DNA of 64,000 nt from Phialophora verrucosa (taxonomy: Eukaryota; Ascomycota; Eurotiomycetes; Chaetothyriales; Herpotrichiellaceae). A program made the position numbers and the translations under genes. The notes beneath the pieces are model-generated. The model did not search any database. It saw only the letters and a program-made list of their open reading frames with translations, and was not told the origin of the DNA. Positions within the stretch are counted from its first letter, which is position 1; the number at the start of each line of letters is the position of its first letter. This document shows positions 21,244 to 32,554 of the stretch, in pieces. Where the stretch lies: contig MSED01000003.1 in the NCBI GenBank assembly GCA_002099365.1, forward strand, positions 3,534,001 to 3,598,000. The letters are read 5' to 3'.

Positions 21244-21610
21244 AGAGAGAGGGGCTCCTAAGAGAGGTCGGACCCAAGACCGCGAATTGATCAGTTTGAC
21301 GAGGCTGCGTGCGTTTCTAGGAAACTGGCGGTAAATAGGGCAGGTTACTGTAAATTACTCTTCGCAGCCTGTATGGCAATTCATGACTGCAGGCTTGAGC
21401 GTGCCCTGCTTTGCCTCACTGTCCTACTTTACTCTGGGTCACTCTCCTCCGCTTCTCATCGACTAAACTGCCCGTTGAGTCTTATTTGTGAAATACTTCG
21501 CATCCCGAGAGTCTCAGACAGACACGCAGGCAGACAGCCAGACCTTGTGCCTTAGACAGGGACAGTCCCTCACATCGGCACTACATACCCACGCATCTCA
21601 AATCGGAACC

Positions 21611-23451
21611 TTAGATGTCGTTATGGAACGTCGGCGGCTTCTGCCAGGAGCTGTTCCGCCACTGGACGCCCTTGAAGCGGAGCAGGACCATGGGGATCAT
21701 GAATGCAATGTGGATCATTGTGAATGTCAACCATGCGTACTGGTATTGGATCTTTTCACCTAGAGGGATACTGTGTTTGAGAATGATTTGGTCAGTTTTG
21801 TTTTTCATCCATCTTTGAAGGTGTTGTGATGTGGACCGAGATGTACCCGGTACGTGGGTACACGCAGATAGGCACTTACGCGTAGAATGAGATTGTCATG
21901 GAGAAGACGTTGCGGAACACGTTGAGAAGACTGGAGATCTCGGAACTCTGCGGCTTGTAACACTACAATATGGTCCGCACGTTAGCTCAAGGATCAAACG
22001 AGGGCAGTCAAACGACAAAGTTTCGGCCAAACGTACGTCCGTGCAGTAGGTATATGTCACCGTCGTGGCGATCTGTAACCCGCAATTCGCGATGCCCATG
22101 CCGAAAGCCGCCCCCACCCACGACGTTGTTCTATAATGCGACAAGCAGACACCGTCGATGATAATGCCAATGGGACACAACGCGGCCAGGACGATGGCAT
22201 TGATCCGTGGTTCGGGCTCTCGTCGACCCCCGTTCCGTTTCGCGTATCGGTAGACCATATGGTCAGTAAGCCAGCCCGCGTTCATTTCGCCGATCAGACA
22301 GCCGATGAGAAGTGGGATACTGAGCAACATGCCGGTTTGCGCGACGTTGAAGTGGTATAGCGAGCGGAAGAGCTGAGATCCGGTGGCAGCGAACATGACA
22401 GATCCAAATCCAAAGGCTGTCATGTAATAGAGGCCAGGAATCACGATCGCGATATACTTCAGCATGTAGAAAGGCCGCAGGAAATCACCGAATTTCAATT
22501 TGCGGTCTTGAAGCGACGAGTTCCGAAACAGCAGGAGATCCATGAACGAGCGTTCACGTCGACCGGCGAGGGTTCGCCGCGAGTAGATTGTTTCCGGTAG
22601 ACAGAAGAGCGTAAATACGCATGTGCCAAGTTGGATGTAGCCCTGTGCAAACACAAGGCAGTTAAATCACTGTGCCGAGAGGGTTGGATTGACCGACACT
22701 TACCGGAATCAAGAAGCACTTTCTCCAGCCCAGGTTCTGGGCAATAAATCCACCGAACAAGGACGCCGCGTGTGGTCCGTTGGTGAGGAAGAACGTGAAG
22801 ATGCCCATGTAAAAGCCACGCTCGTGCATGAAGTACAGGTCGCAAATCGTCGCTGCGCCGATGGCAGCGGGCGAACCAGCCCCAATTCCGTTAAATGCCC
22901 GGGTGACCATGATGCCCGTCCACGTGTTGCAGTATCCCGCACCGATATTGGTCACGGCCGCCAGCAGGTTGCCCAGGAGGTAGACAGGTCTTCGCCCATA
23001 AACGTTGGCCAATGGCACTGTGAACAGCGGCCCTATGCCGGCGAAGACGATATACACCGTGAGCTCATAGGAGGCCTGGACGACGGTGATGTCGAACTGC
23101 TTGCTGAGTGGCACGAAAGCTGGATTGACAATTGCACCTGCCATGGGTCCGAGAAAGGCGAGAAACGAGACCTGGAGAAGGACGAACAGCTTGAGGAACG
23201 GCGACCAGTTCTAGCGCTTGTCAGCAATAGATACTGAGCTCTGAGAAGCTCTGTAGCTGCCCACGTACAAGAGGGTCATCCTTCCGATCTGAGGGCTGTG
23301 GGACGAGGGGCAGACCGTGCTTGTCGAGCTTGACGTCTCCCGTTGCTTCCCTGTGGACTTCGACCTCTGCACCATTGTCGGGGGTGTCTTGAGACGACTC
23401 CTTGCCCTCCTCCATGTACATGACTTCTGCTTTGCCCTGTGTGGACTCCAT
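21611..23451 (-). CDS. MFS transporter of the DHA1 (Hol1-like drug/polyamine:H+ antiporter) type
   Basis: A plasma-membrane 12-TM transporter; the substrate cannot be read from sequence. Five exons: 23451-23269, 23210-22704, 22642-22037, 21962-21880 and 21770-21611, all in frame, giving 512 aa. The start at 23451 (MESTQGKAEVMYM) gives the usual hydrophilic N-terminus ending in DDPLNWSPFLK, a DPxNWS signature of this group. It then shows TM1-6 with NVYGRRPVYLLGN (motif A region) and GAGSPAAIGAATICDLYF (motif C-like), the central loop, and GFGSVMFAATGSQLF and PLLIGCLIGEMNAGW in the second half. The branch point of intron 3 reads gctaacg. Its 3' end faces the minisatellites. It may work with the nearby FAD monooxygenase. 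Confidence 0.9.
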
Positions 23452-23704
23452 CTCGTTCAGATTGTTGCAGCGATCAAGGGAAGATGAGAGAGGACGACCG
23501 ACGACGTTATGGGATGGCAGAAGAGATTGAGGGTGCCAGGATATGTTGAGCAGATGGATTTCCACATGGCCACCCCACCACAGGTGTCCCATCGGTAGAT
23601 TCTCGCCAAGGACCCAGGGCGCCGGTTAGCTCACAATGACAGTACGCACCTTCCCAGACAGGGCACCGAAGGCGTGGATCTGCATTGTCGGTAGTTGCGT
23701 AGAG

Positions 23705-24154
23705 TCACACGGGCGCTGGTTCACGCGGTTCTAATGTTGGGGTATGTTGTGGGGGATTGGGAGGATGAAGTGGCTGGGGGAGCCTCGCTGTCCGCTCTTC
23801 CCCGCCATAGAAGCTGGATAAGTCGGCATGTTCGAGCCGCGACTGCTCAGCGAGGTCGGGGGAAGTGTCTTGGTCGCTGAACAAAGCCCATCCATCGAAG
23901 TAATCGTTGCCGTAATGACTTGTGGCGATTGTGGCAGTGGAGAGAAATTCGCAAGCAGGACATCTCTCCAGCTCGTATTCGTGACCTACAAGCATTTTCT
24001 CCGCAGGCTTGAGTGTCTTGTCCACCGGAAGGCGCACCAGCTTGACTTTCGGCGGATCCCCCAGCGCCGCCCAAGGTCTATTAGTGTGGGGCACGTCGAC
24101 TTCCAACAGCAGCCTTTGTCGCCCAAAGGGGTGGGTGGCGGCCATTTGCTGCAA
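23705..24154 (-). CDS. Small hypothetical protein (doubtful)
   Basis: A 149-codon ORF starting 97 bp from the divergent FAD monooxygenase start. The first part looks protein-like (MQQMAATHPFGRQRLLLEVD, then ERCPACEF with a CxxC pair). The C-terminus is Pro-rich low complexity. No family is recognised and no intron is needed. It could be chance. Confidence 0.3.
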   Translation of the reverse strand: MQQMAATHPFGRQRLLLEVDVPHTNRPWAALGDPPKVKLVRLPVDKTLKPAEKMLVGHEYELERCPACEFLSTATIATSHYGNDYFDGWALFSDQDTSPDLAEQSRLEHADLSSFYGGEERTARLPQPLHPPNPPQHTPTLEPREPAPV

Positions 24155-24251
24155 AGCGTCGGATAGACTCTGTGTGCAAGCTCAATACCTTTTCTCTAAA
24201 CCGTAGCAACTGTGTACTCTAAACGTCTCTGACTGAATACACGACTCGAAG

Positions 24252-25655
24252 ATGCCATCAGCCATCGATCGCCCTCCTATGACCGTCGCCATCATAGGCG
24301 GCGGCATTGGTGGACTCTGTACGGCCCTCTCTCTCAAACACCACTGTGGAGATCTCGTCGATATCGACGTTTACGAACAAGCTCCGCAGTATAAGGAAAT
24401 CGGCGCTGGCGTTGGCATTGGCGTCAATGCCGCAAAGCTGCTTCATAAGATCGGCCTCGGCGAGACCGTGTCACACATTGCAGGTAAACGCAGTGGCATC
24501 TGGATTATGTTCCGAAAATTCGACGATGGCACAGAGGTCGTGACGGTACCCTCGGTCGACACGGAGGAAGTCAAGCAGTTGCCGGTTCATCGGGCAGAGT
24601 TCCTGGATCTGCTGGTGGAGGTCGTGAAACAGAGGCAGGCGGCGAGGCTTCATACCAACAAGCGTTGTCGGAAGCTTACAGTATGCACATTCCAAGGACA
24701 TCCAAGGACATCCAGCATGACAGCTGACACATGCACAGGAACAAGGAGATGAGGTGTTGATTGAATTCGAGGATGGAACAATTGCGAAGGCCAATCTGGT
24801 GATCGGTTGCGATGGCATACATTCTGCCGTCCGAGCACAATTCACGAGCGACAATGCTGAGTACAGCGGGAGAATCGCATATCGAGGATTGGTGCCCATT
24901 TCCGAGATTGAGAGCTGGTGGGGCTTTCCCACCTACTCAGTGACATGGTTAGGAAAGAATAGGCATTTCCTTTGCTTCCCGATTTCGCAAAACAAGACTT
25001 TGAACATTGTTGCCTTTGTCGCCGAGGACGAGGAGAACCTGGGCGATCTCCGAGAGAGCTGGACGGAGATTGGGAAGAGAGAGGACGTCTTCGAGGCATT
25101 CAAAGGATTCGAGGAGAGAGTACAGAAGGTCATCCAATTGATGCCAGAACAACCATCGAAATGGCTTATAAACGACCGAAAACCGCTCGATCAATGGGTC
25201 TATTTCGGAGGCAAGGCCGTGCTTCTCGGCGATGCTGCCCATGCTATGACTCCTCATCAAGGTACTGCAGTCATCACAGATGCTCCGGGTGTATTGTGCT
25301 GACAAGACTCACAGGCGCTGGTGCGGGTCAGGCGATCGAGGACGGATACATCCTTGGCCGAGCACTGCAGGATTACTTTCAATCTTCGTCTCTGAGAGAG
25401 AACGCCCTCGAGGGTTGGGCTAAGTTGTATCAAGACGTGCGCCTTCCCAGAGCACAAAAGGTCCAGCGGGGATCTCGCGACGCTGTTGAGATTTACCAGG
25501 CGCAGGCGGATATTATGAAGGATCTGCCTTTTGACCAGTGTGTGCCAGAGATACACAAACGCGTCATCAACAGGATGAAGTGGATTTGGACCGACGACAT
25601 CGACGCCGAGTACGACCAAGCGGTCAAGGCTCAGAGGGAAGCAGGGATATTATAG
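24252..25655 (+). CDS. FAD-dependent aromatic monooxygenase, salicylate-hydroxylase-like
   Basis: A class A flavoprotein hydroxylase that would use NAD(P)H and O2 to hydroxylate an aromatic ring. Three exons: 24252-24680, 24739-25261 and 25315-25655 (introns of 58 and 53 nt), 430 aa, typical for the family. Motifs in order: Rossmann TVAIIGGGIGGLCTALSLKH with the FAD GxGxxG, EIGAGVGIGVNAAKLL, the DG motif VIGCDGIHSAVR and the GD motif LLGDAAHAMTPHQGAGAGQA, followed by EDGYILGRAL. The second intron splits the GD-motif region. Intron 1 contains a small direct duplication (CCAAGGACAT twice). Neighbouring MFS and FAD genes suggest a small aromatic-compound catabolism pair. The substrate is unknown. 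Confidence 0.92.
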
Positions 25656-26079
25656 AACGGGACAGAGTAGGATCAGGGTTCTGAGACTCAAGAGACATAG
25701 ATCGTGAGAGAAGGTCATTTTCCACCCGTACCTACCACTCCTATGGTATGCAATCCTTTCTGGTTGTAGTGTGCGGAAGAATGGTGTGTTAGAAACGGCG
25801 TGATATGTCTCTCTCTTTCTTGCTCCTCTTTGCTGCCAACACACGCTACGGTGAATCTCAAAGAACCAGTGCGTACCGAGCATCTACGGTCGAGTGCAGC
25901 TTGCGTCCCCGCGCATCCAAAATTTCGGGAATTTCTCCAACATTAATTGCCTGACGAGAAATTTGGTGGATGGAAGATCGGTGAGCACCCCTTCCTCGCT
26001 TTCCGCAAAACCTTTTCACCTTCCTACGCTGACCGTTCACTCCAAGAAACGTGGAGCAGTACCTTTGCGTATCGTGGTC
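25656..26079. promoter_or_regulatory. DBP3 upstream region
   Basis: No gene. The DBP3 frame is open from an upstream ATG at 25894, but those 62 codons lack the basic head expected of Dbp3 and are treated as 5' UTR. Confidence 0.45.
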
Positions 26080-27684
26080 ATGAGTAAACACGCCCTCGAG
26101 GACACGGCATCCGCCTCCTCCCACGCCAAGCGAGACAGCAAACGCCGCAAGAAGAACAAGGACAAGTCCCGCAAAGAGAGTCTCCGGCTCCAAGATATAA
26201 CACGTTCGTCGACTGAAGCGACTGCCTCATCCACACCCGTCCCAGAAGACGCAGGCGAATCTGGGGTGCCACAAGACGACGTCGACGCCCTCGACAACTA
26301 TCAGCCACATCCGTCTCTGAGCACCCTGCCGCAGCAGGAGGTCGATGCCTTCTACACAGAGCAGACCGTGCAGATCGCGGACCCGCGCAAGACCGGGCTC
26401 AGACCTATCCTTGCGTTCTCGCACCTCCCCGCCGCATTGAGCTCCCAGTTCAAGAGTATCGTGTCTGGATTCCAGAAACCGAGCAGTATCCAATCGGCGG
26501 CGTGGCCGTTCCTGCTCTGTGGACGGGACGTCATCGGCGTGGCGGAGACGGGGAGCGGCAAGACGTTGGCCTTTGGGCTTCCGCTGGTGGTGCGTCTTGG
26601 GGCCCTCAAGAAGAAGAAGGGAATCAGGGCCGTGATTGTCGCGCCGACGAGGGAGCTTGCCATCCAGGTGTTCGAACAGTTGGACAAGCTGTGCAAGACC
26701 GCCGGGGAGAAGGGATTGAAGGCGGCTTGTATCTACGGTGGTACGAACAAAGACGAGCAGCGCCGATCACTAAAGGATGTGAACATCATTGTGGCGACGC
26801 CGGGACGGCTGAAGGATTTCATGAGCGATGGGACCATCGACGTGAGCAAAACCCGCTATTTAGTCCTCGACGAGGCGGATCGCATGCTCGACAAGGGCTT
26901 TGAAGACGACATCAAGGAGATTGTCTCTCAGATGCCAGGCTCGAAGAAGAGGCAGACGGCTATGTTCACGGCTACGTGGCCGAAATCGATCCGCGAGCTG
27001 GCTGCGACATTCATGAACGAGCCTGTCAAAATCACAATTGGCCGCGACGATACCGACGACACCGGCGAACTCCGAGCGAATACACGGATTGTGCAGAAGG
27101 TCGAAGTCATGGATGGTGCGTTGAAGCAGCAACGCCTTCTGCAGCTGTTGAAGGAACACACTGCGGGGAAGAAGAAGAATGATCGTATTCTGGTGTTCTG
27201 TCTGTACAAGAAGGAGGCTCTCAGAATCGAGAATTTCATTCGCAGTCGAGGGCTCGACGTTGCGGGCATCCACGGCGACATGTCCCAGTCGGCCCGCATC
27301 AACAGTCTTGAGTCGTTCAAATCTGGCTCCACCACCATTCTCGTCGCCACCGACGTGGCCGCTAGAGGACTGGATATCCCCGAGGTGAAGGTCGTGATTA
27401 ACGTCACCTTCCCGCTGACCGCGGAGGACTACGTCCATCGAATCGGCCGGACAGGCCGAGCCGGCAAGGACGGCCTGGCGATCACAATGTTCACCGAACA
27501 GGATAAGCCCCTGGCCGGGGCACTGATCAATGTGTTGAAGAAGGCCGGCCAAGAAGTGCCAGACAATCTCTTGAGATTTGGCACCACGGTGAAGAAGAAG
27601 GTGCATAGCGAGTATGGTGCTTTCTACCGGGAAGCCGAGGACGGCGAGAAGAAAGAAGCCACGAAGATCACGTTTGATGACTGA
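26080..27684 (+). CDS. DBP3: DEAD-box ATP-dependent RNA helicase Dbp3 (ribosome biogenesis)
   Basis: A nucleolar helicase for 60S pre-rRNA processing. The ATG at 26080 starts MSKHALEDTASASSHAKRDS, giving 534 aa without introns; an in-frame upstream ATG at 25894 is less likely. The N-terminus is Lys/Arg-rich (KRRKKNKDKSRK), as expected for a nucleolar protein. All motifs are present: FQKPSSIQSAAWP (Q motif), AETGSGKT (I), APTRELA (Ia), TPGRLKDF (Ib), VLDEADRMLDKGFE (II), FTATWPK (III, FTATW rather than SAT, as in Dbp3/Dbp2 relatives), ILVFCLYKKEA (IV), ATDVAARGLDIPEV (V) and HRIGRTGRAGK (VI). A short tail ends in TFDD. Its stop lies only 49 bp from the stop of convergent RFT1. Confidence 0.93.
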   Translation: MSKHALEDTASASSHAKRDSKRRKKNKDKSRKESLRLQDITRSSTEATASSTPVPEDAGESGVPQDDVDALDNYQPHPSLSTLPQQEVDAFYTEQTVQIADPRKTGLRPILAFSHLPAALSSQFKSIVSGFQKPSSIQSAAWPFLLCGRDVIGVAETGSGKTLAFGLPLVVRLGALKKKKGIRAVIVAPTRELAIQVFEQLDKLCKTAGEKGLKAACIYGGTNKDEQRRSLKDVNIIVATPGRLKDFMSDGTIDVSKTRYLVLDEADRMLDKGFEDDIKEIVSQMPGSKKRQTAMFTATWPKSIRELAATFMNEPVKITIGRDDTDDTGELRANTRIVQKVEVMDGALKQQRLLQLLKEHTAGKKKNDRILVFCLYKKEALRIENFIRSRGLDVAGIHGDMSQSARINSLESFKSGSTTILVATDVAARGLDIPEVKVVINVTFPLTAEDYVHRIGRTGRAGKDGLAITMFTEQDKPLAGALINVLKKAGQEVPDNLLRFGTTVKKKVHSEYGAFYREAEDGEKKEATKITFDD

Positions 27685-27733
27685 GAGTCCCCAAAAGTTT
27701 CACGACCATAACGACGTTTTGTACTCTGTACTT

Positions 27734-29889
27734 TCATGTTGTCTTGGCCTTGGATTGTGCTGGGAGATGTTTCTTCAAGTAGGCGGGCATTTTCGCAGCA
27801 AGGCGTTGTGGGAAGATAGACTCGAGCAAGCCTAGAAGGAACATACCGTCGGTGTAGAGCCTAGACATTGGTGAACCACAGACCAGTTAGAAAAAAAGAC
27901 ACCTTGCGCAGGAAATAAACAAAAGGTAGACATAAGACTAAAACTGTGGCAGCAACTCACATTGTAGCCACCAATACCACTGCCCCCGCCACCCACAGTC
28001 CAAGACCGCGGCCATTGAGTTCTCCCGTGTCGGCGTCTCGGATCGTCATGACTGATGGTGAAGAAGAAGAGGAAGACGATGCAGTGACCATGACGGCATT
28101 GCTCACGACCACGCAAGCAAGAAGACCGCCCACGTTCGGCATCATCTCGACGAGCATCCCGCTCCACAATCCCGACCCGCTCTCTTGAGTCGTTCCCATT
28201 CCCGTTTCCTTCTTCTTCTCCCTCTCCCTTTCTCCCACCCAGGCCCGAACGAAGCGCAGGCTCCACGTGATCCTCAGAGCCATGTTCACCATATTCGCGC
28301 CCACGAGCCCGACGCTGCCCAATCGCCACACATCCATCATGGCCCACGCCGCGGCCGCGTAGACGCCCGTGAACGCCACCATCCACAGGGACTGCGTGCG
28401 CAGCTGTGCTGGCGTGGCCACGGAGGTGACGAACGCATCAAGAATCCCGTTGACGGCCATAAGCGGGATGTAGTAGCAGTAGGTTTGCAGGAGGGCGATC
28501 GTGGCCGGAGTGCGCCATTGGGGGGAGAGCACGAACGGAACCACGGCAGGGAGGATGGAGGGGACGAGAGTGACCAATGGGCGGGCGAATAAGAGGTACA
28601 GACGGAGAGTTGTCGAGAGATACCTCAGCGCTGTACGGGTGTTGGAGTCAGTGTTGGTGCTGGTACGGCTGGCCATCCGCCGTGGTGGCTCTGCTGGTTT
28701 GCTTTCACTCTGGTGATCACTGCTGGCTGTATTGGCTGTCGACGTCGACGCATCAACCTCGGCATTCGTATTGTCAAGGTCGACGACGACCGTCGTTGCT
28801 CCTCCCGGTGCGAGGAGTCGTCCGAACGTGTTTCGGCTGCTTTCCTCGACGGGCTGAAACACCAGCCGGGCCAGCAGGCCGCCGTAGTTCGAGGCCAGCG
28901 CGAAGGCACCCTGGTCGGCGAGGGAAGAGAGGAAACTCATGATCAGAGCGTCGCCTTGCGTGAGAAGCAGCTTGAACACCGATTGCATGTACATGGTTGT
29001 TGCTAGGGATAGGACCTCCTTGTGGAAGAGATCGAAGTGGTAGTAGGAGGAAGAGGAGGGAGGAGGAGGAGGAGGAGGAGGAGGAGGAGGAGGAGGAGGA
29101 GGAGGAGGAGGAGGAGGAGGAGGAGGAGGAGGAGGAGGAGGAGGAGGCTGAACCGGTTGTCGAAATCGACGACGCCGGTAGTCGGATTGGGGTGGGAATG
29201 AGGTGGAAGTTCTCCACCTTCGACAGCTGCAGCACTGGTAGAAGATACAGGCCCAGCAGGGTCACGGCGTAGGCAGCCTGTCCTGCTGCAAACGGTAGGA
29301 TCGAAGGAGCCACGCCTCTTCGATACCCCAGGACCGCAACGGCGCAGGCTGCAAAACATCTCGCCATGGCGGCACTCGTCTCTGCCCGGGCCCTGTCCTT
29401 GAAGAGACCCCTCTGTTGGATGACGACGAAGGCCGGCTCGGCCAGTAGTTCCATGATAGTTGCGGCCGCGTATATCTGGAAGGATATGTTGAAGTAGGGA
29501 CTGTAGAGAGCCTCATCTGCTGCTGCGCCCCGGAGGTACGAGTAGCCGAAGAGGGTTGAAATGCCAAATCCCAGGAGAACAGCCAGGTAGGATAGGTTGA
29601 CCACCGTTTGCGTCTCCCACTGTCGAGCAGTTCCTCGCTCGACCGTTGTCGAAGCTGACTCCTTCCGGGTGGCTGATGATGGCTGCCTCTGCAGAGCCAC
29701 CCGCAGACTCTCCCGCGCGAAATACAAGCTTGTCACGGAGACGAGCTCGAGCTGAACGGCGATCCCCAACAGCGAGGGCGACAGGAAGCGGAGCAGAAAT
29801 TGGTTGCCGATGAAGGTCAGTCCCCTCGAGGCCACTTGGACAAGGATGAGCAGAAGCGTCCCGCTTCCTGCGTGTTGTATGTCCGCCAT
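27734..29889 (-). CDS. RFT1: Rft1-family ER membrane protein for lipid-linked oligosaccharide supply (apparent frame break in a Ser tract)
   Basis: Rft1 is a polytopic ER protein needed for Man5GlcNAc2-PP-dolichol to reach the lumenal side during N-glycosylation. The start at 29889 gives MADIQHAGSGTLLLILVQVA, followed by RGLTFIGNQFLLRFLSP. The C-terminal half carries the family hallmark KLLLTQGDALIMSFLSSLAD then QGAFALASNYGGLLARL and FQPVEESSRN. A 100-nt intron (27960-27861, GTGAGT...GTCTAG) joins a last exon (27860-27734) ending AKTT. Between the halves lies a 29-unit TCC/AGG tract coding for Ser (29061-29147); directly after it one extra base (GGG at about 29058-29060 on the + strand) shifts the frame by one. 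Ignoring that base joins both halves smoothly (Ser tract, then YYHFDLFHKEVLSLATTMYM) to about 684 aa. Sequencing error, real variation or frameshifting are possible. Confidence 0.85.
29061..29147. repeat. (AGG)29 trinucleotide microsatellite inside RFT1
   Basis: An uninterrupted 87-bp run of AGG on the + strand (CCT/TCC on the coding strand). It encodes polyserine in the N-terminal frame and would encode polyproline in the C-terminal frame. It is flanked on the low-coordinate side by an impure AGG/GAG run with one extra G. Confidence 0.97.
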
Positions 29890-30642
29890 CCTAGCTGGCT
29901 TGGTTAGACGACTTCTTCCGTCTCGTCCCCTCGTCAGGGAGATTTTATGGTCCGGGAGTCAGCGGTCATTCGCTCAGCTTCACCTTGTACTGGATGGATC
30001 TGGGAAAACATGGACTCTGCTAGCGACGCAGCATCATGGCACGGATCCCTCATTAAGGGGTTATGATAATCTGCTGAGCCACCGAGTGTGCCTTCCTCCA
30101 TGAGACGGCGGGATACTTGACGGAGAGAGACAGAAGAGGTGGCAATTTCTCTCGTCTCCACACGTACCAAGGTTCCCCGATATGGCCATTTACAGTAGAT
30201 TGAAGGGCTCCGAAGAGATTTAGACATTTAAGCACCATGCGAATCCGCAGGGTTTCCAAACATGCGGACTTAAACATGACATGAACAAGCCGTGCCACAC
30301 ACTTTTTGGAGTTGAGCTATCGAGCCTTCCTCCCGAACGACGGTACCAGAACGTCACAAACACCAGCGGTGTAGCAGGGGATGCAATCTGAGCACCAGCT
30401 CTGACAACAGTCGGTCATGGGCAGCGAATGCCTTGAACCACGTCTTGACTGGGGCATTGGAAGATTGATTCGAAAGCCTTGGGCAAGTCCGGACCTTTTC
30501 TGAATTCCCAAACACCGATTCTAAAAGCACGATTGCGCCTTTGGCCATGCCCTTGCGGCTGCCGCTGTCAGAACCATGTCGCCAACTTTGCGGCGCAATG
30601 ATGTTACAGTTTGAATCCTTTCTTCTCTCCAGGCTCCAGCGG
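29890..30642. other. RFT1 upstream region and PUP1 3' region
   Basis: No gene recognised in about 750 bp. Short ORFs here show no family features. Confidence 0.45.
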
Positions 30643-31605
30643 TTATACCTCATCCACATCCATCTTCTCCACCACAACCAAACTATCCGAATCACTCCCA
30701 CTGCCAATCTCGTGCACCGTAGCGTACCGCCCAATCTCCTCCTTCGTGATAAACTTCTCGTTCAATACCGCGGTCGTGCCCCTGGCGAACTTGTAGTTGC
30801 GTTCCTTCTTCACCCGCTCATTCGGCTTGATATAATTTCGCAACAATTCAGTCGGCCTATCCTTCTCAATCACACAGACGTCGACGTTACTTCCTGAGCC
30901 CAGGTCATTGAAGATACCGGCGAGAATGGCCTCTGAGCAGATCTTGATGGCCTCATCTTTGGTGCAGTTCTTCTTCCACGTGGACTCGAAGACGGACATT
31001 GCCGCGAGGGAGCCAGAGCCCATAGTCACATAGGGGAGTTTGTCTGTTGAGCCGTGGGCGTGGACCGTGAAGAGACCGACTCCCGTAGGATCTACACCTG
31101 CAACGACTAGGTATGCGCCGATGTGGCCTTGGTGGCGGAAGAGGTGCTGTTTCAGCATGGTCATTACGGTGACGACGCGAGGCGTTCGGCCGGTGGATAG
31201 GGAATGTAGTTCGAGGTTAGAGGAGATCAGGGCGGTGGTGAATTCGGTGTCTGCTGCGGTACCGGCGCCGGCGCACCAGATGTTGGGAGAGATGAAATGT
31301 AATTTCTCGCAGTTCTGTTCGTGTAAGGAGAAAATCATTGTACACATATTTTTGAAAAGTCTCAACGCACCTTGTCAGCAACTATGGGACCACTCGTTGC
31401 TCTTGTATCCGCAGCAATCTATCAAAGTCGTCAGCACTTGCGAGACCAATGTAAAGGGCAATGGAGTGTTCCAGCATACCACCACGCCATTGTCAAATAT
31501 ACAGCCCACAATTGTCGTACCCGTGCTCGTCGCTTTTGGTAACGGCACTCCCCGTGCGTGCAGGGCAGCGTTACGGTTGTAGTTACTGAAGTCGAACCCC
31601 GGCAT
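30643..31605 (-). CDS. PUP1: 20S proteasome subunit beta-2 (trypsin-like activity)
   Basis: A catalytic beta-2 subunit of the 20S core. Three exons: 31605-31480, 31418-31371 and 31314-30643, with introns of 61 and 56 nt, giving 281 aa. The propeptide is about 29 residues, ending in Gly before the nucleophile Thr: KATSTG then TTIVGCIFDNGVV. After splicing the sequence reads IAADTRATSGPIVADKNCEK, the conserved Asp17/Arg19/Lys33 region of active beta subunits. Further on it shows GAGTAADTEFTTALISSNLE, VVAGVDPTGVGLFTVHAHGS, YVTMGSGSLAAMSVFE and a long C-terminal arm that wraps beta-3 in the yeast structure. The middle exon is only 48 nt, and missing it would remove the active-site Asp/Lys region. 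Confidence 0.95.
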
Positions 31606-32554
31606 CGTTGCAGCAGAGGCGCGCAGCCTTCGATTGAATGGTTAGGAGAGGAAGCGATGCACCGTGTTGGCTTGACCGAGCACTATCTGATCGAAGTCCG
31701 AAGCTTGGAGAGTGTGATTCTGACTGTCAACTCAGAAGGTACAACGGCGTAGAGAAAGGAGCTTGATTGTTCGAAATGAACAGTCAAGGCGATCAGCACT
31801 GCAATTGCAAGGCAGCTTTGAGAGACGCAACCGCGCCGCGAATCCTGCTCGTTTATTGGATCGGCATACTAGCCTTTCTGAGCCCAAGGCTGAGCGGCAG
31901 CCTTGCCTGCTCTTCAATACAGGGTGTATATTCCTCAAACCACACTTCCCCAGTCTATCCAGATCCCCATGTAGGCACTGTAACCCTTCCAATCCCAAAA
32001 TCCGCGTGCCGCATCTCTAACGTCTCGCCCGTAATTGAGACGTGGCGGCACCGCAAACTCCCTCCCCGCGCAGATATATCTCCCGCCCCACAGAAGATCT
32101 TGGAGCCGGTTAGAGCTATGAGATGAATGCTCATAGCGAGGCATGGCAGCTAAGCAACGACACCGAACTTCACCCAAACTTGCGAAGCTTTTGCAACAGG
32201 CGAAAAATACAATGATTGTCCCTTGGATGTTCAGAAGAACACCTTTTAGTCTATGATGATACACGCGTTACCGAAGTCAGGAACTAAGGCCTCAGATGCC
32301 TCATGCCGTGGCCTCGAAACTTCAAGCACCTTCAAATGGGCCTCAAATTACAGATGCTTCAATCGCGACTCATTACCATACCATCGCCTAATCCTCCCAA
32401 TTCTGTAGGACGGCATTTCATTTTGCGAAGTCCCCTGACGACAGCACGCCGGGCCCAGGAAGGGGAGGATCCAGCTGCCGAGAACAAGGGTACAATAGAA
32501 ATCAAAGAACCCTAAACGTCACCGCCTCAAGCCGTATGGCGTCGTCCCTCATCT
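31606..32554. other. PUP1 upstream / KH-protein gene downstream region
   Basis: About 950 bp without a supported gene. Confidence 0.45.

Larger units (their letters stand above)
20417..21610. other. Repeat-bearing intergenic region between convergent APH and MFS genes
   Basis: It contains the two minisatellites listed separately. The 256-codon + strand ORF (20460-21230) and the 199-codon - strand ORF (20411-21010) are products of the repeat periodicity and are not called as genes. Confidence 0.6.

Noticed and set aside
26860..27606. 248-codon - strand ORF opposite DBP3
   Set aside because: Shadow of a strongly conserved helicase in the sense frame.
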